28,830 nucleotides of DNA from JBPYFK01 sp051984675 (GTDB lineage: Bacteria > Actinomycetota > Actinomycetes > Mycobacteriales > Pseudonocardiaceae), in contig JBPYFK010000082.1 in NCBI GenBank assembly GCA_051984675.1, positions 1 through 28,830 on the forward strand, given 5' to 3'. The position numbers and the translations under genes are program-made. Below the pieces are notes generated by a model. It was not told where the DNA came from, made no database searches, and saw nothing but the letters and a program-made list of their open reading frames with translations. Positions 1-7,933 of this stretch are shown piece after piece; the first letter of the stretch is position 1, and each line of letters opens with the position of its first letter.

Positions 1-95
1 CCGCCGGTCCCGTGCTGGTGATGAATAGGTTAGCCGATCGTTTAGACGACTCCCAACCCACCCCTCCTTCGGGTCCAAAGTGATAGGAAGGGCAG

Positions 96-1445
96 GTGAG
101 CGCGCATACGGAGCCGGCAGCTGAGGCTGGTCGCGGGTTGCGGCTGGCGGAGGACGAGGCCGTCGAACTGACCAGCGAGTTGATCCAGATCGACACCACC
201 AACACCGGCGATCCCGACACGCTGGTGGGGGAACGGGCCGCCGCCGAGTACGTCGCGGCCAAGTTGACCGAGGTGGGGTACGAGATCACCTACGTCGAGT
301 CGGGTGACACGCCTGGGCGGGGCAACGTCGTGGCCCGGCTACCGGGCGCGGACGCCGGACGGGGCGGGTTGCTCGTGCATGGCCATCTCGATGTGGTGCC
401 GGCCGATGCTGCCGAATGGTCGGTGCATCCGTTCTCAGGTGCCGTCCAGGACGGCTACGTGTGGGGGCGCGGCGCGGTCGACATGAAGGACATGGTCGCG
501 ATGAGTCTGGCGGTGGGCCGCCGGTTCAAGCGGGACCGGATCGTTCCGCCGCGCGATCTCGTGTTCGCTTTCCTGGCGGACGAGGAGGCCGGTGGGCTGC
601 AGGGTGCGCAGTGGCTGGTGGATCATCGCCCCGAGCTGTTCGAAGGCTGCACGGAGGCGATCAGCGAGGTCGGTGGGTTCTCCGTGACGTTCGCCGACGA
701 CGTCCGTGCCTACCTGGTCCAGACCGCGGAGAAGGGGATTCGCTGGTTGAAGCTGCGCGCCAAGGGGCGCGCGGGTCATGGCTCGATGGTGCACGAGGAC
801 AACGCGGTAGCGAAGCTCGCGGCCGCGGTGGCCCGTCTGGGCGAGCACCGGTTCCCCCTGGTGCTCACCGACTCGGTCCGCGAGTTCCTCGATGGGGTGT
901 CCGAGCTGACGGGATGGACGTTTCCCGAGGATGACATCGATGCGGCGGTGGCCAAGCTGGGCAACCTGTCTCGGATTGTCGGCGCGACATTGCGGGATAC
1001 CGCGAATCCGACCATGTTCAACGCCGGGTACAAGGCCAACGTGATCCCGTCCAGTGCGCAGGCAGCGGTCGACTGCCGGATTCTGCCGGGACGTGAGGAG
1101 GCGTTCGAGCGCGAGCTGGCGGAGATCCTCGGCCCGGACATCGAGCGCGAATGGTTGGGGCTGCCGCCGGTGGAGACGCGCTTCGAGGGACGCCTGGTCG
1201 ACCTGATGGCGGAGTCGTTGGTGGCTGAGGACCCGCAGGCGCGGACGCTGCCGTACATGCTTTCCGGGGGCACCGACGCCAAGTCGTTCAGCCGGTTGGG
1301 GATGAACTGCTACGGCTTCGCGCCGCTGAAGTTGCCGCCGGACCTGGACTTCAGCGCCCTGTTCCACGGGGTGGATGAGCGGGTTCCGGTCGAGGCGTTG
1401 CGTTTTGGTACCCGGGTTCTGGATCACTTCTTGCGCCACTGCTGA
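96..1445 (+). CDS. M20 family zinc metallopeptidase (ArgE/DapE/carboxypeptidase type)
   Basis: A cytosolic M20 hydrolase of 449 residues, the usual length for this family, which cleaves peptides or N-acyl amino acids using two zinc ions. The metal and catalytic residues are visible. The GHLDVV motif gives His97 and Asp99, GAVDMKD gives the bridging Asp129, DEEAGG gives catalytic Glu163 and metal ligand Glu164, and a late FHGVDE motif gives His424. There is no signal peptide. The GTG start is preceded by AGGAAGGG at 85-92, three to four bases away, and no better start lies downstream before the conserved core. It stands alone, with 145 bases before the Rrf2 gene. The substrate cannot be read from sequence; dipeptidase, acetylornithine deacetylase and succinyl-diaminopimelate desuccinylase are all possible, and the general family call is firm. 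Confidence 0.9.
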   Translation: MSAHTEPAAEAGRGLRLAEDEAVELTSELIQIDTTNTGDPDTLVGERAAAEYVAAKLTEVGYEITYVESGDTPGRGNVVARLPGADAGRGGLLVHGHLDVVPADAAEWSVHPFSGAVQDGYVWGRGAVDMKDMVAMSLAVGRRFKRDRIVPPRDLVFAFLADEEAGGLQGAQWLVDHRPELFEGCTEAISEVGGFSVTFADDVRAYLVQTAEKGIRWLKLRAKGRAGHGSMVHEDNAVAKLAAAVARLGEHRFPLVLTDSVREFLDGVSELTGWTFPEDDIDAAVAKLGNLSRIVGATLRDTANPTMFNAGYKANVIPSSAQAAVDCRILPGREEAFERELAEILGPDIEREWLGLPPVETRFEGRLVDLMAESLVAEDPQARTLPYMLSGGTDAKSFSRLGMNCYGFAPLKLPPDLDFSALFHGVDERVPVEALRFGTRVLDHFLRHC

Positions 1446-1578
1446 GTGTTCACAGGGGATATGCGCCTGCGATCGGGTGCGAGCTGCCCCTGGCCACGGA
1501 CCTGGTTCGATCAGGTGGGTCCAGTTCCGTCCGGCCGGCAAGCCCGATGGCTCTGAACTGCGGTGACTGAGGCTGGGC

Positions 1579-1584
1579 GATACT
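1579..1584 (+). promoter_or_regulatory. Possible -10 element for a leaderless Rrf2 transcript
   Basis: GATACT lies seven bases before the ATG of the Rrf2 gene, and no Shine-Dalgarno sequence is properly spaced before that ATG. This is the arrangement expected for a leaderless mRNA, which is common in actinobacteria. No good -35 hexamer is seen, so this is tentative. Confidence 0.3.
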
Positions 1585-1590
1585 CAGGGA

Positions 1591-2043
1591 ATGCAGATCA
1601 CCGCGCGGGCGGATTACGCGATACGAGCGATGCTGGAACTGGCCAGCGTCGAGACGACACTCACCGCCGACGAGATCGCGGTCCGTCAGGAGATACCACG
1701 GGCGTTCTTGCTGAGCATCCTCGCCCAGTTGCGGCGCGCCAAGCTGGTCAGCAGCGTGCGGGGATCGACCGGCGGGTGGCGCCTGGCGCTTCCCGCCGAG
1801 GAGGTGACGCTGGCCATCGTCGTACGCGCGGTGGAGGGGCCGCTTGCGGGGGTGCGGCAGGAACGGCCGGAGGACGTCTCGTACCGGGGGAGTGCGAAGT
1901 CGCTGCAGCTGGTGTGGGTGGCGCTGCGGGCCAGTCTGCGCGAGGTGCTTGAGCGCGTGACCGTTGCGGATGTCGCCAGCGGTTCGTTGCCGGAGGAGGT
2001 ACTGGTGCGCACCCGCGACGTGGACGCTTGGCGCTCCCGGTGA
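1591..2043 (+). CDS. Rrf2 family transcriptional regulator without Fe-S cysteines
   Basis: A 150-residue winged-helix regulator. The opening MQITARADYAIRAMLELA, the recognition region near residues 33-50 (IPRAFLLSILAQLRRAKLV) and the RGSTGGWRLA wing are typical of Rrf2 proteins. IscR and NsrR bind an iron-sulfur cluster through three cysteines near residues 90-105; this protein contains no cysteine at all, so it cannot sense through such a cluster and is closer in type to CymR-like members. It is followed after 97 bases by a TauE/SafE exporter on the same strand, which suggests that it controls that gene, possibly in response to sulfur status. The ATG start is probably leaderless. Family assignment is strong; the target and signal are inferred. 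Confidence 0.85.
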   Translation: MQITARADYAIRAMLELASVETTLTADEIAVRQEIPRAFLLSILAQLRRAKLVSSVRGSTGGWRLALPAEEVTLAIVVRAVEGPLAGVRQERPEDVSYRGSAKSLQLVWVALRASLREVLERVTVADVASGSLPEEVLVRTRDVDAWRSR

Positions 2044-2101
2044 CCTGCGGGCCGGGCTTCGAGTGGAGTGGCCCGCGTCACGATCCCACCCTTTGAAACC
2101 A

Positions 2102-2130
2102 ACTAGACCATCTAAGTCCACTTTCCTAGT
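2102..2130 (+). promoter_or_regulatory. Putative Rrf2 operator upstream of the exporter
   Basis: ACTAG at 2102-2106 and its inverse CTAGT at 2126-2130 flank an internal CTAAGT, in an AT-rich island immediately before the exporter start. Position between a regulator and its likely target is the main argument; the symmetry is imperfect, so confidence is low. Confidence 0.25.
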
Positions 2131-2140
2131 GTTTGCGGCG

Positions 2141-3094
2141 ATGGACTTCTCATGGCCTTTGGTTCTCGCGGGTGCCCTTGTCGGTGTGGCGGTCGGCCTG
2201 ACCGGCATGGGCGGCGGGGCGCTGATGACTCCGATCATGGTGATGATCTTCGGGGTGGACCCGACCGCCGCGGTCGGCAGTGATCTGGCTGCCTCGGTGG
2301 CGATGAAACCGGTTGGCGCGCTCGTGCATCACCGTGCGCGCACGGTGCGCTGGGACTTCGTCCGGTGGTTGCTCCCGACGGCGATACCCGCGGGGTTTAC
2401 CGGGGCGTTCGTCATGCGGCTGGCGGGGCAGGGGCCGGAGCTGCAGCACCGCGTCAAGCTGGCCATCGGCCTCGCCCTGATCCTCGCCGTGGCGGGGATG
2501 TTCGCCCGCGAGATCCTGACCCGTTCGCGTCGGTCCACCGTGTCGCCGCTCGAAGACGCCACCACACCGGTGCGGCGGGTACCGACGCTGGTGATCGGCC
2601 TGGTGGGTGGCCTGATCGTCGGGATGACTTCGGTGGGGTCCGGCTCGTTGATCGTCGTCATGCTCATGCTGGCCCACCCCCGGCTGCGGGCCAACGAACT
2701 CGTCGGGACCGACCTGGTGCAGGCCATCCCGCTGGTCGCGGCTGCCGCGGCCGGGCATCTGCTGGTCGGCGATGCTCAACTCGGGTTGGCCGGCACGGTG
2801 CTGGTCGGCGCGATCCCGGGGGTCTACGTCGGCGCGGTGCTGTCCACCCGGGCTCCCGGCGGTGTCCTGCGGTGGGCGTTGGCGGTGCTGCTGCTGGGCT
2901 CCGGCCTGTCGCTGTGGCATGTCTCGAACGTCGTCACCTTGGCTGCCTGTGGCGCGATGGTGGCCGTCGGCGTGCTGAGCACGGTCCTGCGGCGCACCTC
3001 TCGCCGCGCGCCGAGCCAGCGCGTCGTACCGGACGACGAGGCGCCGGCCGAAGAGGCGGCGGTGCCGGCCTGTTCAGGCGCCGTTGACGGCTGA
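2141..3094 (+). CDS. TauE/SafE family sulfite/anion exporter-like membrane protein
   Basis: An integral membrane protein of 317 residues with about eight hydrophobic segments in two halves, as in the TauE/SafE (DUF81) family. Each half opens with a glycine-rich signature: GVAVGLTGMGGGALMTP near residue 15 and GMTSVGSGSLIVVMLML near residue 165. Members export sulfite, sulfoacetate or related anions, though many remain uncharacterised. The ATG at 2141 is chosen because the first transmembrane segment starts directly after it; an in-frame GTG at 2129 would add four residues. The reading frame extends upstream only by overlapping the Rrf2 gene and is not used. The last about 40 residues are polar and acidic. 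The stop codon lies inside the 3' arm of a terminator hairpin. The neighbouring Rrf2 gene is its probable regulator. Confidence 0.85.
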   Translation: MDFSWPLVLAGALVGVAVGLTGMGGGALMTPIMVMIFGVDPTAAVGSDLAASVAMKPVGALVHHRARTVRWDFVRWLLPTAIPAGFTGAFVMRLAGQGPELQHRVKLAIGLALILAVAGMFAREILTRSRRSTVSPLEDATTPVRRVPTLVIGLVGGLIVGMTSVGSGSLIVVMLMLAHPRLRANELVGTDLVQAIPLVAAAAAGHLLVGDAQLGLAGTVLVGAIPGVYVGAVLSTRAPGGVLRWALAVLLLGSGLSLWHVSNVVTLAACGAMVAVGVLSTVLRRTSRRAPSQRVVPDDEAPAEEAAVPACSGAVDG

Positions 3095-3102
3095 ACAGGC
3101 CG
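3066..3102 (+). terminator. Hairpin terminator overlapping the exporter stop codon
   Basis: A perfect 12-bp inverted repeat (CGGCCTGTTCAG and its complement, loop 13) includes the TGA stop of the exporter in its right arm. No T-run follows, as is usual for actinobacterial terminators. Confidence 0.6.
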
Positions 3103-3620
3103 ACGTCCGGGGGTCAGGACGGCGGCGCGAGCACCACGAGCGCACCAGTGAGGCGACTCTTTGGCGTTGATCAAGCGCTGCCAGAGAACCTCGCGTCCTG
3201 TCCTGCTCTCGCGGTTGTCCCGGCGCATTGACTACATAGAGTCAGGGCTAGGGAAATAGCGACCTCCATTTTCACGCCAAAGCGTGAAGATTCTATCTCA
3301 GATCAACACTCTCTATATTTGTTTCTGTCTGAAGTCAGAGTCGAGACGTGCAGTGCTCTGAGGGCAGGCAGTGCAGTCCGTTCGATTCAGCGACAACATT
3401 GAATGACACATAACTCATCCAGTTACAGCAGCCGCTTACGGATCTGGAAACGCCGGGAACCGGAAATGGCGCGAAATTGGGCGTGTTCGGGCGCAGGTAT
3501 TATCAGGCCAATGGGTATGTGAACGTCGTTATGGCGTTCGGCGTCGAGTGTCAATCCGATCTCTCCAGGTAACTGGTGATGTCACCCGACGCGTCGGTGT
3601 TCTTGCGAATCGGGGGGATC
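3103..3620. other. Long intergenic region, AT-richer than its surroundings
   Basis: About 500 bases with no supportable gene. The stretch from roughly 3230 to 3490 is clearly less GC-rich than the flanks and probably holds the promoter of the cyclic-di-GMP gene, but no convincing -35/-10 pair could be fixed. One perfect small inverted repeat is listed separately. Confidence 0.6.
3271..3288. promoter_or_regulatory. Palindrome TTCACGC-N4-GCGTGAA
   Basis: A perfect 7+4+7 inverted repeat in the AT-richer gap, followed by an AT-rich run. It could be a protein-binding operator for the cyclic-di-GMP gene about 330 bases downstream, or a small transcript hairpin. Confidence 0.35.
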
Positions 3621-6443
3621 ATGGCGGAAGCCCACCAGGCTGACCGGCCGCCAATGGGTTCGGAGCTGGATCTCCAGCTGGTCGATCTCGCGCTGTCGGT
3701 CAACGATGCGGCTTTGTGGCAGTTCCGCTTCGCCGACCACGCCCTCACCTGGATGTCCGATATGGACGCGCTGCTGGGCGTACCGAACGCGGCCGAGAGC
3801 GACGTACGGGCACGGCTAGGCGAGCTGCTCGCGCCCCTGACCGGGGCCGCGCGGTCGGCTTCGGCATGGCAGGAGCTTGAGCTGGAGCAGCCGGTGGAGG
3901 GGCCGAACGGAGTCTCGCGGTTCGTGCGGTTCCGGGCGCGCCGGTACGGCGAGGCCGACACCGGAGGACTGATCGGCATCGCCGTCGACACGACCAGCAC
4001 GCGAGGAGACAGGCGGGCTCTGGCTGACCTGGCCGACCGGTACCGGCTGCTGGTCGAGCTGAGCCCCGACTCCATCGGCGTCCATCAGGACGGCGTCTTC
4101 GTGTACGTCAACCCGGCCACGGTGCGCCTGCTCGCGGCCGACTCGGACGCGCGGATTCTCGGACGTCCGATCACGGATTTCGTCGCCGCGCAGGGAATCC
4201 AGGCCATGGAGGACCGGCTCGCGTCGTTGACCACAGCCGGAGCCGCGTCCGCCCCCACTGAGGTTGAGCTGGCCCGGCTGGACGGCGGCACCCTGTTCGT
4301 CGAAACCGTGTCGGTGCGCACGACGTGGCAGGGCCGCCCGGCCTACCAGGTCATCGCCCGGGACATCACGGCTCAGAAGACCGCCGAGTCCGCGTTGCGC
4401 TACCAGGCGGAGCTGGTCGAGCACGTCAGCGACGCGATCGTCGCCACCGACCGGGACGGGGTGGTGACCAGCTGGAACCCGGCCGCGGAATCCGTGTATG
4501 GGGTGCCGGCGAGGCAGGCATGCGGCCGGCATGTCAGCGAGGTGGTCGGCGCGGAGCTGGACCCGTCGGCGCTGGTCGCCAGTGGTGGCCTCAGCCATGC
4601 CACGCACCGCCGCGCGGACGGGGGCACGCTCGCCGTCCGCGTCTCAGCGTCGCGGATGGAAGACGGTTTCGTGCTCGTCGGCGCTGACGAGACGGCCCGC
4701 AGGCGCGCCGAGCATCGGTTCACCACAGTGGTCGCCGCACTCAACGAAGGGGTCATGGTGATCGGCCCCACCGGCACCATCGAGTCCGCGAATCCCGCCG
4801 CACAGCAGATCCTGGGCGTGACGGAGACCGACCTGCTCGGATCGTCCACGACGTCGTGGACGATGTTCGACGAGGAGGGGAAAGTCATCCTGCCGCACGC
4901 CTACCCGTCGCAGCGGACCCGGCACAGTGGACAGCCGCAGCACGCGCGCGTCCGGTGCCGACGACCCGACGGGCGGAGCGTCTGGCTGGAGGTGAACGCG
5001 CGGCCGCTGGAGGCGGAAGACGAGCCGCCGCACCGCGTGGTCCTCTCGTTCACCGACGTGACCGAACGCCGGGCGATCCGTCAGCAGCTGGAATGGGAGG
5101 CCACGCACGACTCCCTGACCGCTCTGGCCAACCGCACCGTGCTGCACGAGCGGCTGCAGGGCTGGCTGGGTTCCTCGCACTGCGACCGCGCGGTAGCGGT
5201 GCTGTTCCTTGACCTGGATCAGTTCAAGGTCATCAACGACTCTCTCGGGCACGGCGTGGGCGACCAGGTGCTGCGGGCCGCGGGCAACCGGCTGCGACGC
5301 GCGGCACGCGCCAGCGATCTCGTCGCCCGGCTCGGCGGTGACGAGTTCATGGTCGTCACCGAGGGCGACGACCAGCACGGCGACATCCGGGCGCTCGCCG
5401 AGAAGCTGCGGGACGAACTGCGGGAGCCGATCACCGTCAGCGGCGGCCTGCGGTTACACGTGGACGCCAGCATCGGGATCGTGCTGGTGCCCCCGGGGGA
5501 CTCGCGCACCGCCGAGGACGCCCTGCGCGATGCCGACGTGGCGATGTATCAGGCAAAAGCGCTCGGTCGTGGGCGCTACGCCTTCTTCAACACCGAACTC
5601 CGCCACCGCGTGCAGCACCAGATGCGCCTGGAGCAGGAACTACGCGAGGCCGTGCCCGAACGTCAGCTCTGGGTCGCCTACCAGCCGATCGTGGATCTGA
5701 CGACCGAGAGGACGGTCGCCGTGGAGGGGTTGCTGCGGTGGACGCATCCCGACCACGGGACCATCGCGCCCAGCGAGTTCATCTCGCTGGCCGAGCAGTC
5801 CGATCTGATCAACTCGATCGGCCGGCACATGCTCGGTATCGCGACCCGAGACATTGCCTGCCACCGGCAGCGGTACTCCGGTATCCGACTCAACGCGAAC
5901 CTCTCGCCCCGCCAGCTCGATGATCCCGACCTGGTGCCGATGGTGCGGGACACGCTGGAGAAGTCGGGCCTGTCGGCGCGCAACCTGTGCCTGGAGGTCA
6001 CCGAAACCACGCTCATGCATGACCCCACGAGCGCGGTGCGAGCGCTGAACGCCTTGCGCGACCTCGGCGTGTCCCTGGCGATCGACGACTTCGGGACCGG
6101 CTACTCCTCGCTGGCGCAACTCCAGCGGCTGCCGCTGGACGTGCTCAAGATCGACCGGTCCTTCGTGGCCCAACTCGGCGACGACCACGACGACAAGGCC
6201 ATCGTCCCCAGCATCATCACCATCGCGCACGCGATGGGGCTCCGTGTCGTGGCGGAGGGCGCGGAGACCGTCGAGCAGGTGGAAGCACTGCGCCGCCTGG
6301 GCTGCGACCAGGCACAGGGCTACTACCTGGCCCGACCCGCCCCCATCGACGAACTCCCCCGGATCGCCTACTCGGCCACCAGCGAGCTTCCGCGCCCGCG
6401 CAGCACGCCGGGGACCCAGCGCAGCACAGCGCGTCCGTCCTGA
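3621..6443 (+). CDS. PAS-PAS-PAS-PAS-GGDEF-EAL cyclic-di-GMP turnover protein
   Basis: A soluble 940-residue protein with both a cyclic-di-GMP synthase and a phosphodiesterase domain. Four PAS-like domains come first: a degenerate one near residues 15-120, then units beginning at LVELSPDSIG, LVEHVSDAIVATD and VVAALNEGVMVIG. The GGDEF motif at 572-576 is intact, and an RASD inhibitory I-site lies five residues before it at 563-566. The EAL domain reads EGLLRW at 702 and keeps the metal-site Asp pair 822-823 in DDFGTGYSS, plus NLSPRQL, EVTETTLMHD and KIDRSFV. Both activities therefore look possible. No membrane segment is seen, so the signal is probably sensed in the cytosol through PAS. The ATG at 3621 has a GGGGGG stretch upstream; starts at 3576 (GTG) and 3579 (ATG) are possible. 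It ends at a shared terminator. Confidence 0.92.
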   Translation: MAEAHQADRPPMGSELDLQLVDLALSVNDAALWQFRFADHALTWMSDMDALLGVPNAAESDVRARLGELLAPLTGAARSASAWQELELEQPVEGPNGVSRFVRFRARRYGEADTGGLIGIAVDTTSTRGDRRALADLADRYRLLVELSPDSIGVHQDGVFVYVNPATVRLLAADSDARILGRPITDFVAAQGIQAMEDRLASLTTAGAASAPTEVELARLDGGTLFVETVSVRTTWQGRPAYQVIARDITAQKTAESALRYQAELVEHVSDAIVATDRDGVVTSWNPAAESVYGVPARQACGRHVSEVVGAELDPSALVASGGLSHATHRRADGGTLAVRVSASRMEDGFVLVGADETARRRAEHRFTTVVAALNEGVMVIGPTGTIESANPAAQQILGVTETDLLGSSTTSWTMFDEEGKVILPHAYPSQRTRHSGQPQHARVRCRRPDGRSVWLEVNARPLEAEDEPPHRVVLSFTDVTERRAIRQQLEWEATHDSLTALANRTVLHERLQGWLGSSHCDRAVAVLFLDLDQFKVINDSLGHGVGDQVLRAAGNRLRRAARASDLVARLGGDEFMVVTEGDDQHGDIRALAEKLRDELREPITVSGGLRLHVDASIGIVLVPPGDSRTAEDALRDADVAMYQAKALGRGRYAFFNTELRHRVQHQMRLEQELREAVPERQLWVAYQPIVDLTTERTVAVEGLLRWTHPDHGTIAPSEFISLAEQSDLINSIGRHMLGIATRDIACHRQRYSGIRLNANLSPRQLDDPDLVPMVRDTLEKSGLSARNLCLEVTETTLMHDPTSAVRALNALRDLGVSLAIDDFGTGYSSLAQLQRLPLDVLKIDRSFVAQLGDDHDDKAIVPSIITIAHAMGLRVVAEGAETVEQVEALRRLGCDQAQGYYLARPAPIDELPRIAYSATSELPRPRSTPGTQRSTARPS

Positions 6444-6467
6444 TGGGACAGTCCGACCGGCTCTGGT

Positions 6468-6507
6468 GAGCGGGGTCGCTTCGGTATGGGCCGAAGCGAC
6501 CCCGCTC
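6468..6507. terminator. Bidirectional terminator between convergent genes
   Basis: A perfect 17-bp stem with a six-base loop (arms 6468-6484 and 6491-6507) separates the cyclic-di-GMP gene from the xylulokinase gene, whose stop codon sits at the edge of the right arm. Its symmetry would serve both strands. Confidence 0.85.
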
Positions 6508-7894
6508 AGACCTGGTACACGCTCTCGCGCACGCCGGCGTACTGCTCGCGAATGCGGTGCTGTGCGTGCTCGTCGACGTCGTTGATCAGGGAGGCGGTGC
6601 CGACCTCCCACGCCGGTGGGTTCGCAGCGCCCGTGAGTGCCCACGCCGCTTGCCGCGCCGCTCCGAGAGCGACGTACTCGGCTGGTGTCGGGACGGTGAC
6701 AGCGGCCCCGAGGACGGTGGCGGCGACGGCTCGGACCGCGGCGGACTGGGCTCCCCCTCCGATGAGCAGGACGCGTCGGACGGCCACGCCGAGGTGGCGG
6801 AGCGCGTCGAGCCCGTCGGCGAGACCGCACAACATGCCTTCCACCGCGGCCCGCGCCACGTTCTGCGGGGTCATGATGTCGCGGCGCAGGCCGTGCAGCG
6901 ATCCAGCGGCAGTGGGCAGGTTGGGCGTCCGCTCGCCGTCGAGGTAGGGCAGCAGCACCATCCCACCAGCGCCGGGTTTCGCCGCGAGGGCGAGCCGGTC
7001 CAGCTCGGCCAGATCCGTGCCGAGCATCGCCGCCGTCGCGGTCAGGACTCGGGCCGCATTGAGGGTGCACGCCAGTGGCAGGAACCGACCCGTCGCGTCG
7101 GCGAACCCGGCGACTGTTCCGGTCGTGTCGGCGATGGCGTGATCGTGGACGGCGAAGACGGTTCCGCTGGTGCCCAGCGACACCACGACGTCCCCGGGCG
7201 CGGCCCCCAGACCCAGAGCCGCGCCCATGTTGTCACCTGTCCCTGCCGCGACCAGGACGCCATCGGGGGTCGTGCCCGCGGGCTCGGCTGGCCCGGCGAC
7301 CCGGGGCAGCGCGACCTCTCGGCCGAAGGCGGACTTGAGGAGATCAAGGTGGTAGTGCCCGAGAGCCGGGGACCAGTAGCCCGTCCCGGACGCATCGCCC
7401 CGATCGGTCACGGGCTCCTCCGGCTGTCCCAGCAGCCGCCAGGTCAACCAGTCGTGCGGCAGGAGGACCGTGCGCACCCGCTGCGCGTTGTCCGGCTCGT
7501 GCTCGGCGAGCCAACGCAGTTTCGCCACGGTGAAGCTGGCCACCGGAACCGAGCCGACCCGCTCCGCCCACGCTTGAGCACCGAGTTCGGCGACGAGGTC
7601 GCGTGCCGCTGCCGCCGAGCGGGTGTCGTTCCAGAGCAACGCCGGCCGGATGACCTCCCCGTCGGCATCGAGCGTGACCAGCCCATGCTGCTGTCCGGCC
7701 ACGGCTACGGCGTCGACACCGTCGAGCAGGCCGCGGCTGGCGGCACGCCAGGCATCCCACCATCTTTCGGGATCGACCTCGGAGGCGTCGGGATGCGGTC
7801 CCCGGTTTTCCCGGACAACGGTTCCCGATTCCGCCTCACACACCACGATCTTGCAGGACTGGGTGGAGCTGTCCACCCCCGCGACGAGCGTCAT
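6506..7894 (-). CDS. xylB: Xylulokinase (FGGY family)
   Basis: Cytosolic FGGY kinase of about 462 residues that phosphorylates D-xylulose to xylulose 5-phosphate, feeding the pentose phosphate pathway. Visible family features are the amino-terminal VDSSTQSCKIVV phosphate-binding loop, AVAGQQHGLV, the GTGDNMGAALGLG segment carrying the catalytic Asp, SLGTSGTVFAV, YLDGERTPNLP and the carboxy-terminal GGGAQSAAVRAV ATP-binding motif. The ATG at 7894 is preferred because AAAGGAG lies upstream at usable spacing; a GTG at 7906 would put the start directly against that ribosome site. It follows the SorC regulator with a 39-base gap and is probably co-transcribed with it. The divergent polyol transporter and dehydrogenase supply its substrate. 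Another pentulose is possible as substrate, but xylulose is favoured. Confidence 0.88.
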   Translation of the reverse strand: MTLVAGVDSSTQSCKIVVCEAESGTVVRENRGPHPDASEVDPERWWDAWRAASRGLLDGVDAVAVAGQQHGLVTLDADGEVIRPALLWNDTRSAAAARDLVAELGAQAWAERVGSVPVASFTVAKLRWLAEHEPDNAQRVRTVLLPHDWLTWRLLGQPEEPVTDRGDASGTGYWSPALGHYHLDLLKSAFGREVALPRVAGPAEPAGTTPDGVLVAAGTGDNMGAALGLGAAPGDVVVSLGTSGTVFAVHDHAIADTTGTVAGFADATGRFLPLACTLNAARVLTATAAMLGTDLAELDRLALAAKPGAGGMVLLPYLDGERTPNLPTAAGSLHGLRRDIMTPQNVARAAVEGMLCGLADGLDALRHLGVAVRRVLLIGGGAQSAAVRAVAATVLGAAVTVPTPAEYVALGAARQAAWALTGAANPPAWEVGTASLINDVDEHAQHRIREQYAGVRESVYQV

Positions 7895-7933
7895 CTGCCT
7901 CGTCACTCCTTTCGTTCTCCGGCTGCGGCCCGG

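Noticed and set aside
1..95. Possible regulatory element before the M20 gene
   Set aside because: Only a ribosome site is clear; no promoter pair or dyad could be defended in this short stretch.
435..1541. A 368-codon minus-strand frame
   Set aside because: It is antisense to the M20 peptidase, whose metal-binding motifs are all present.
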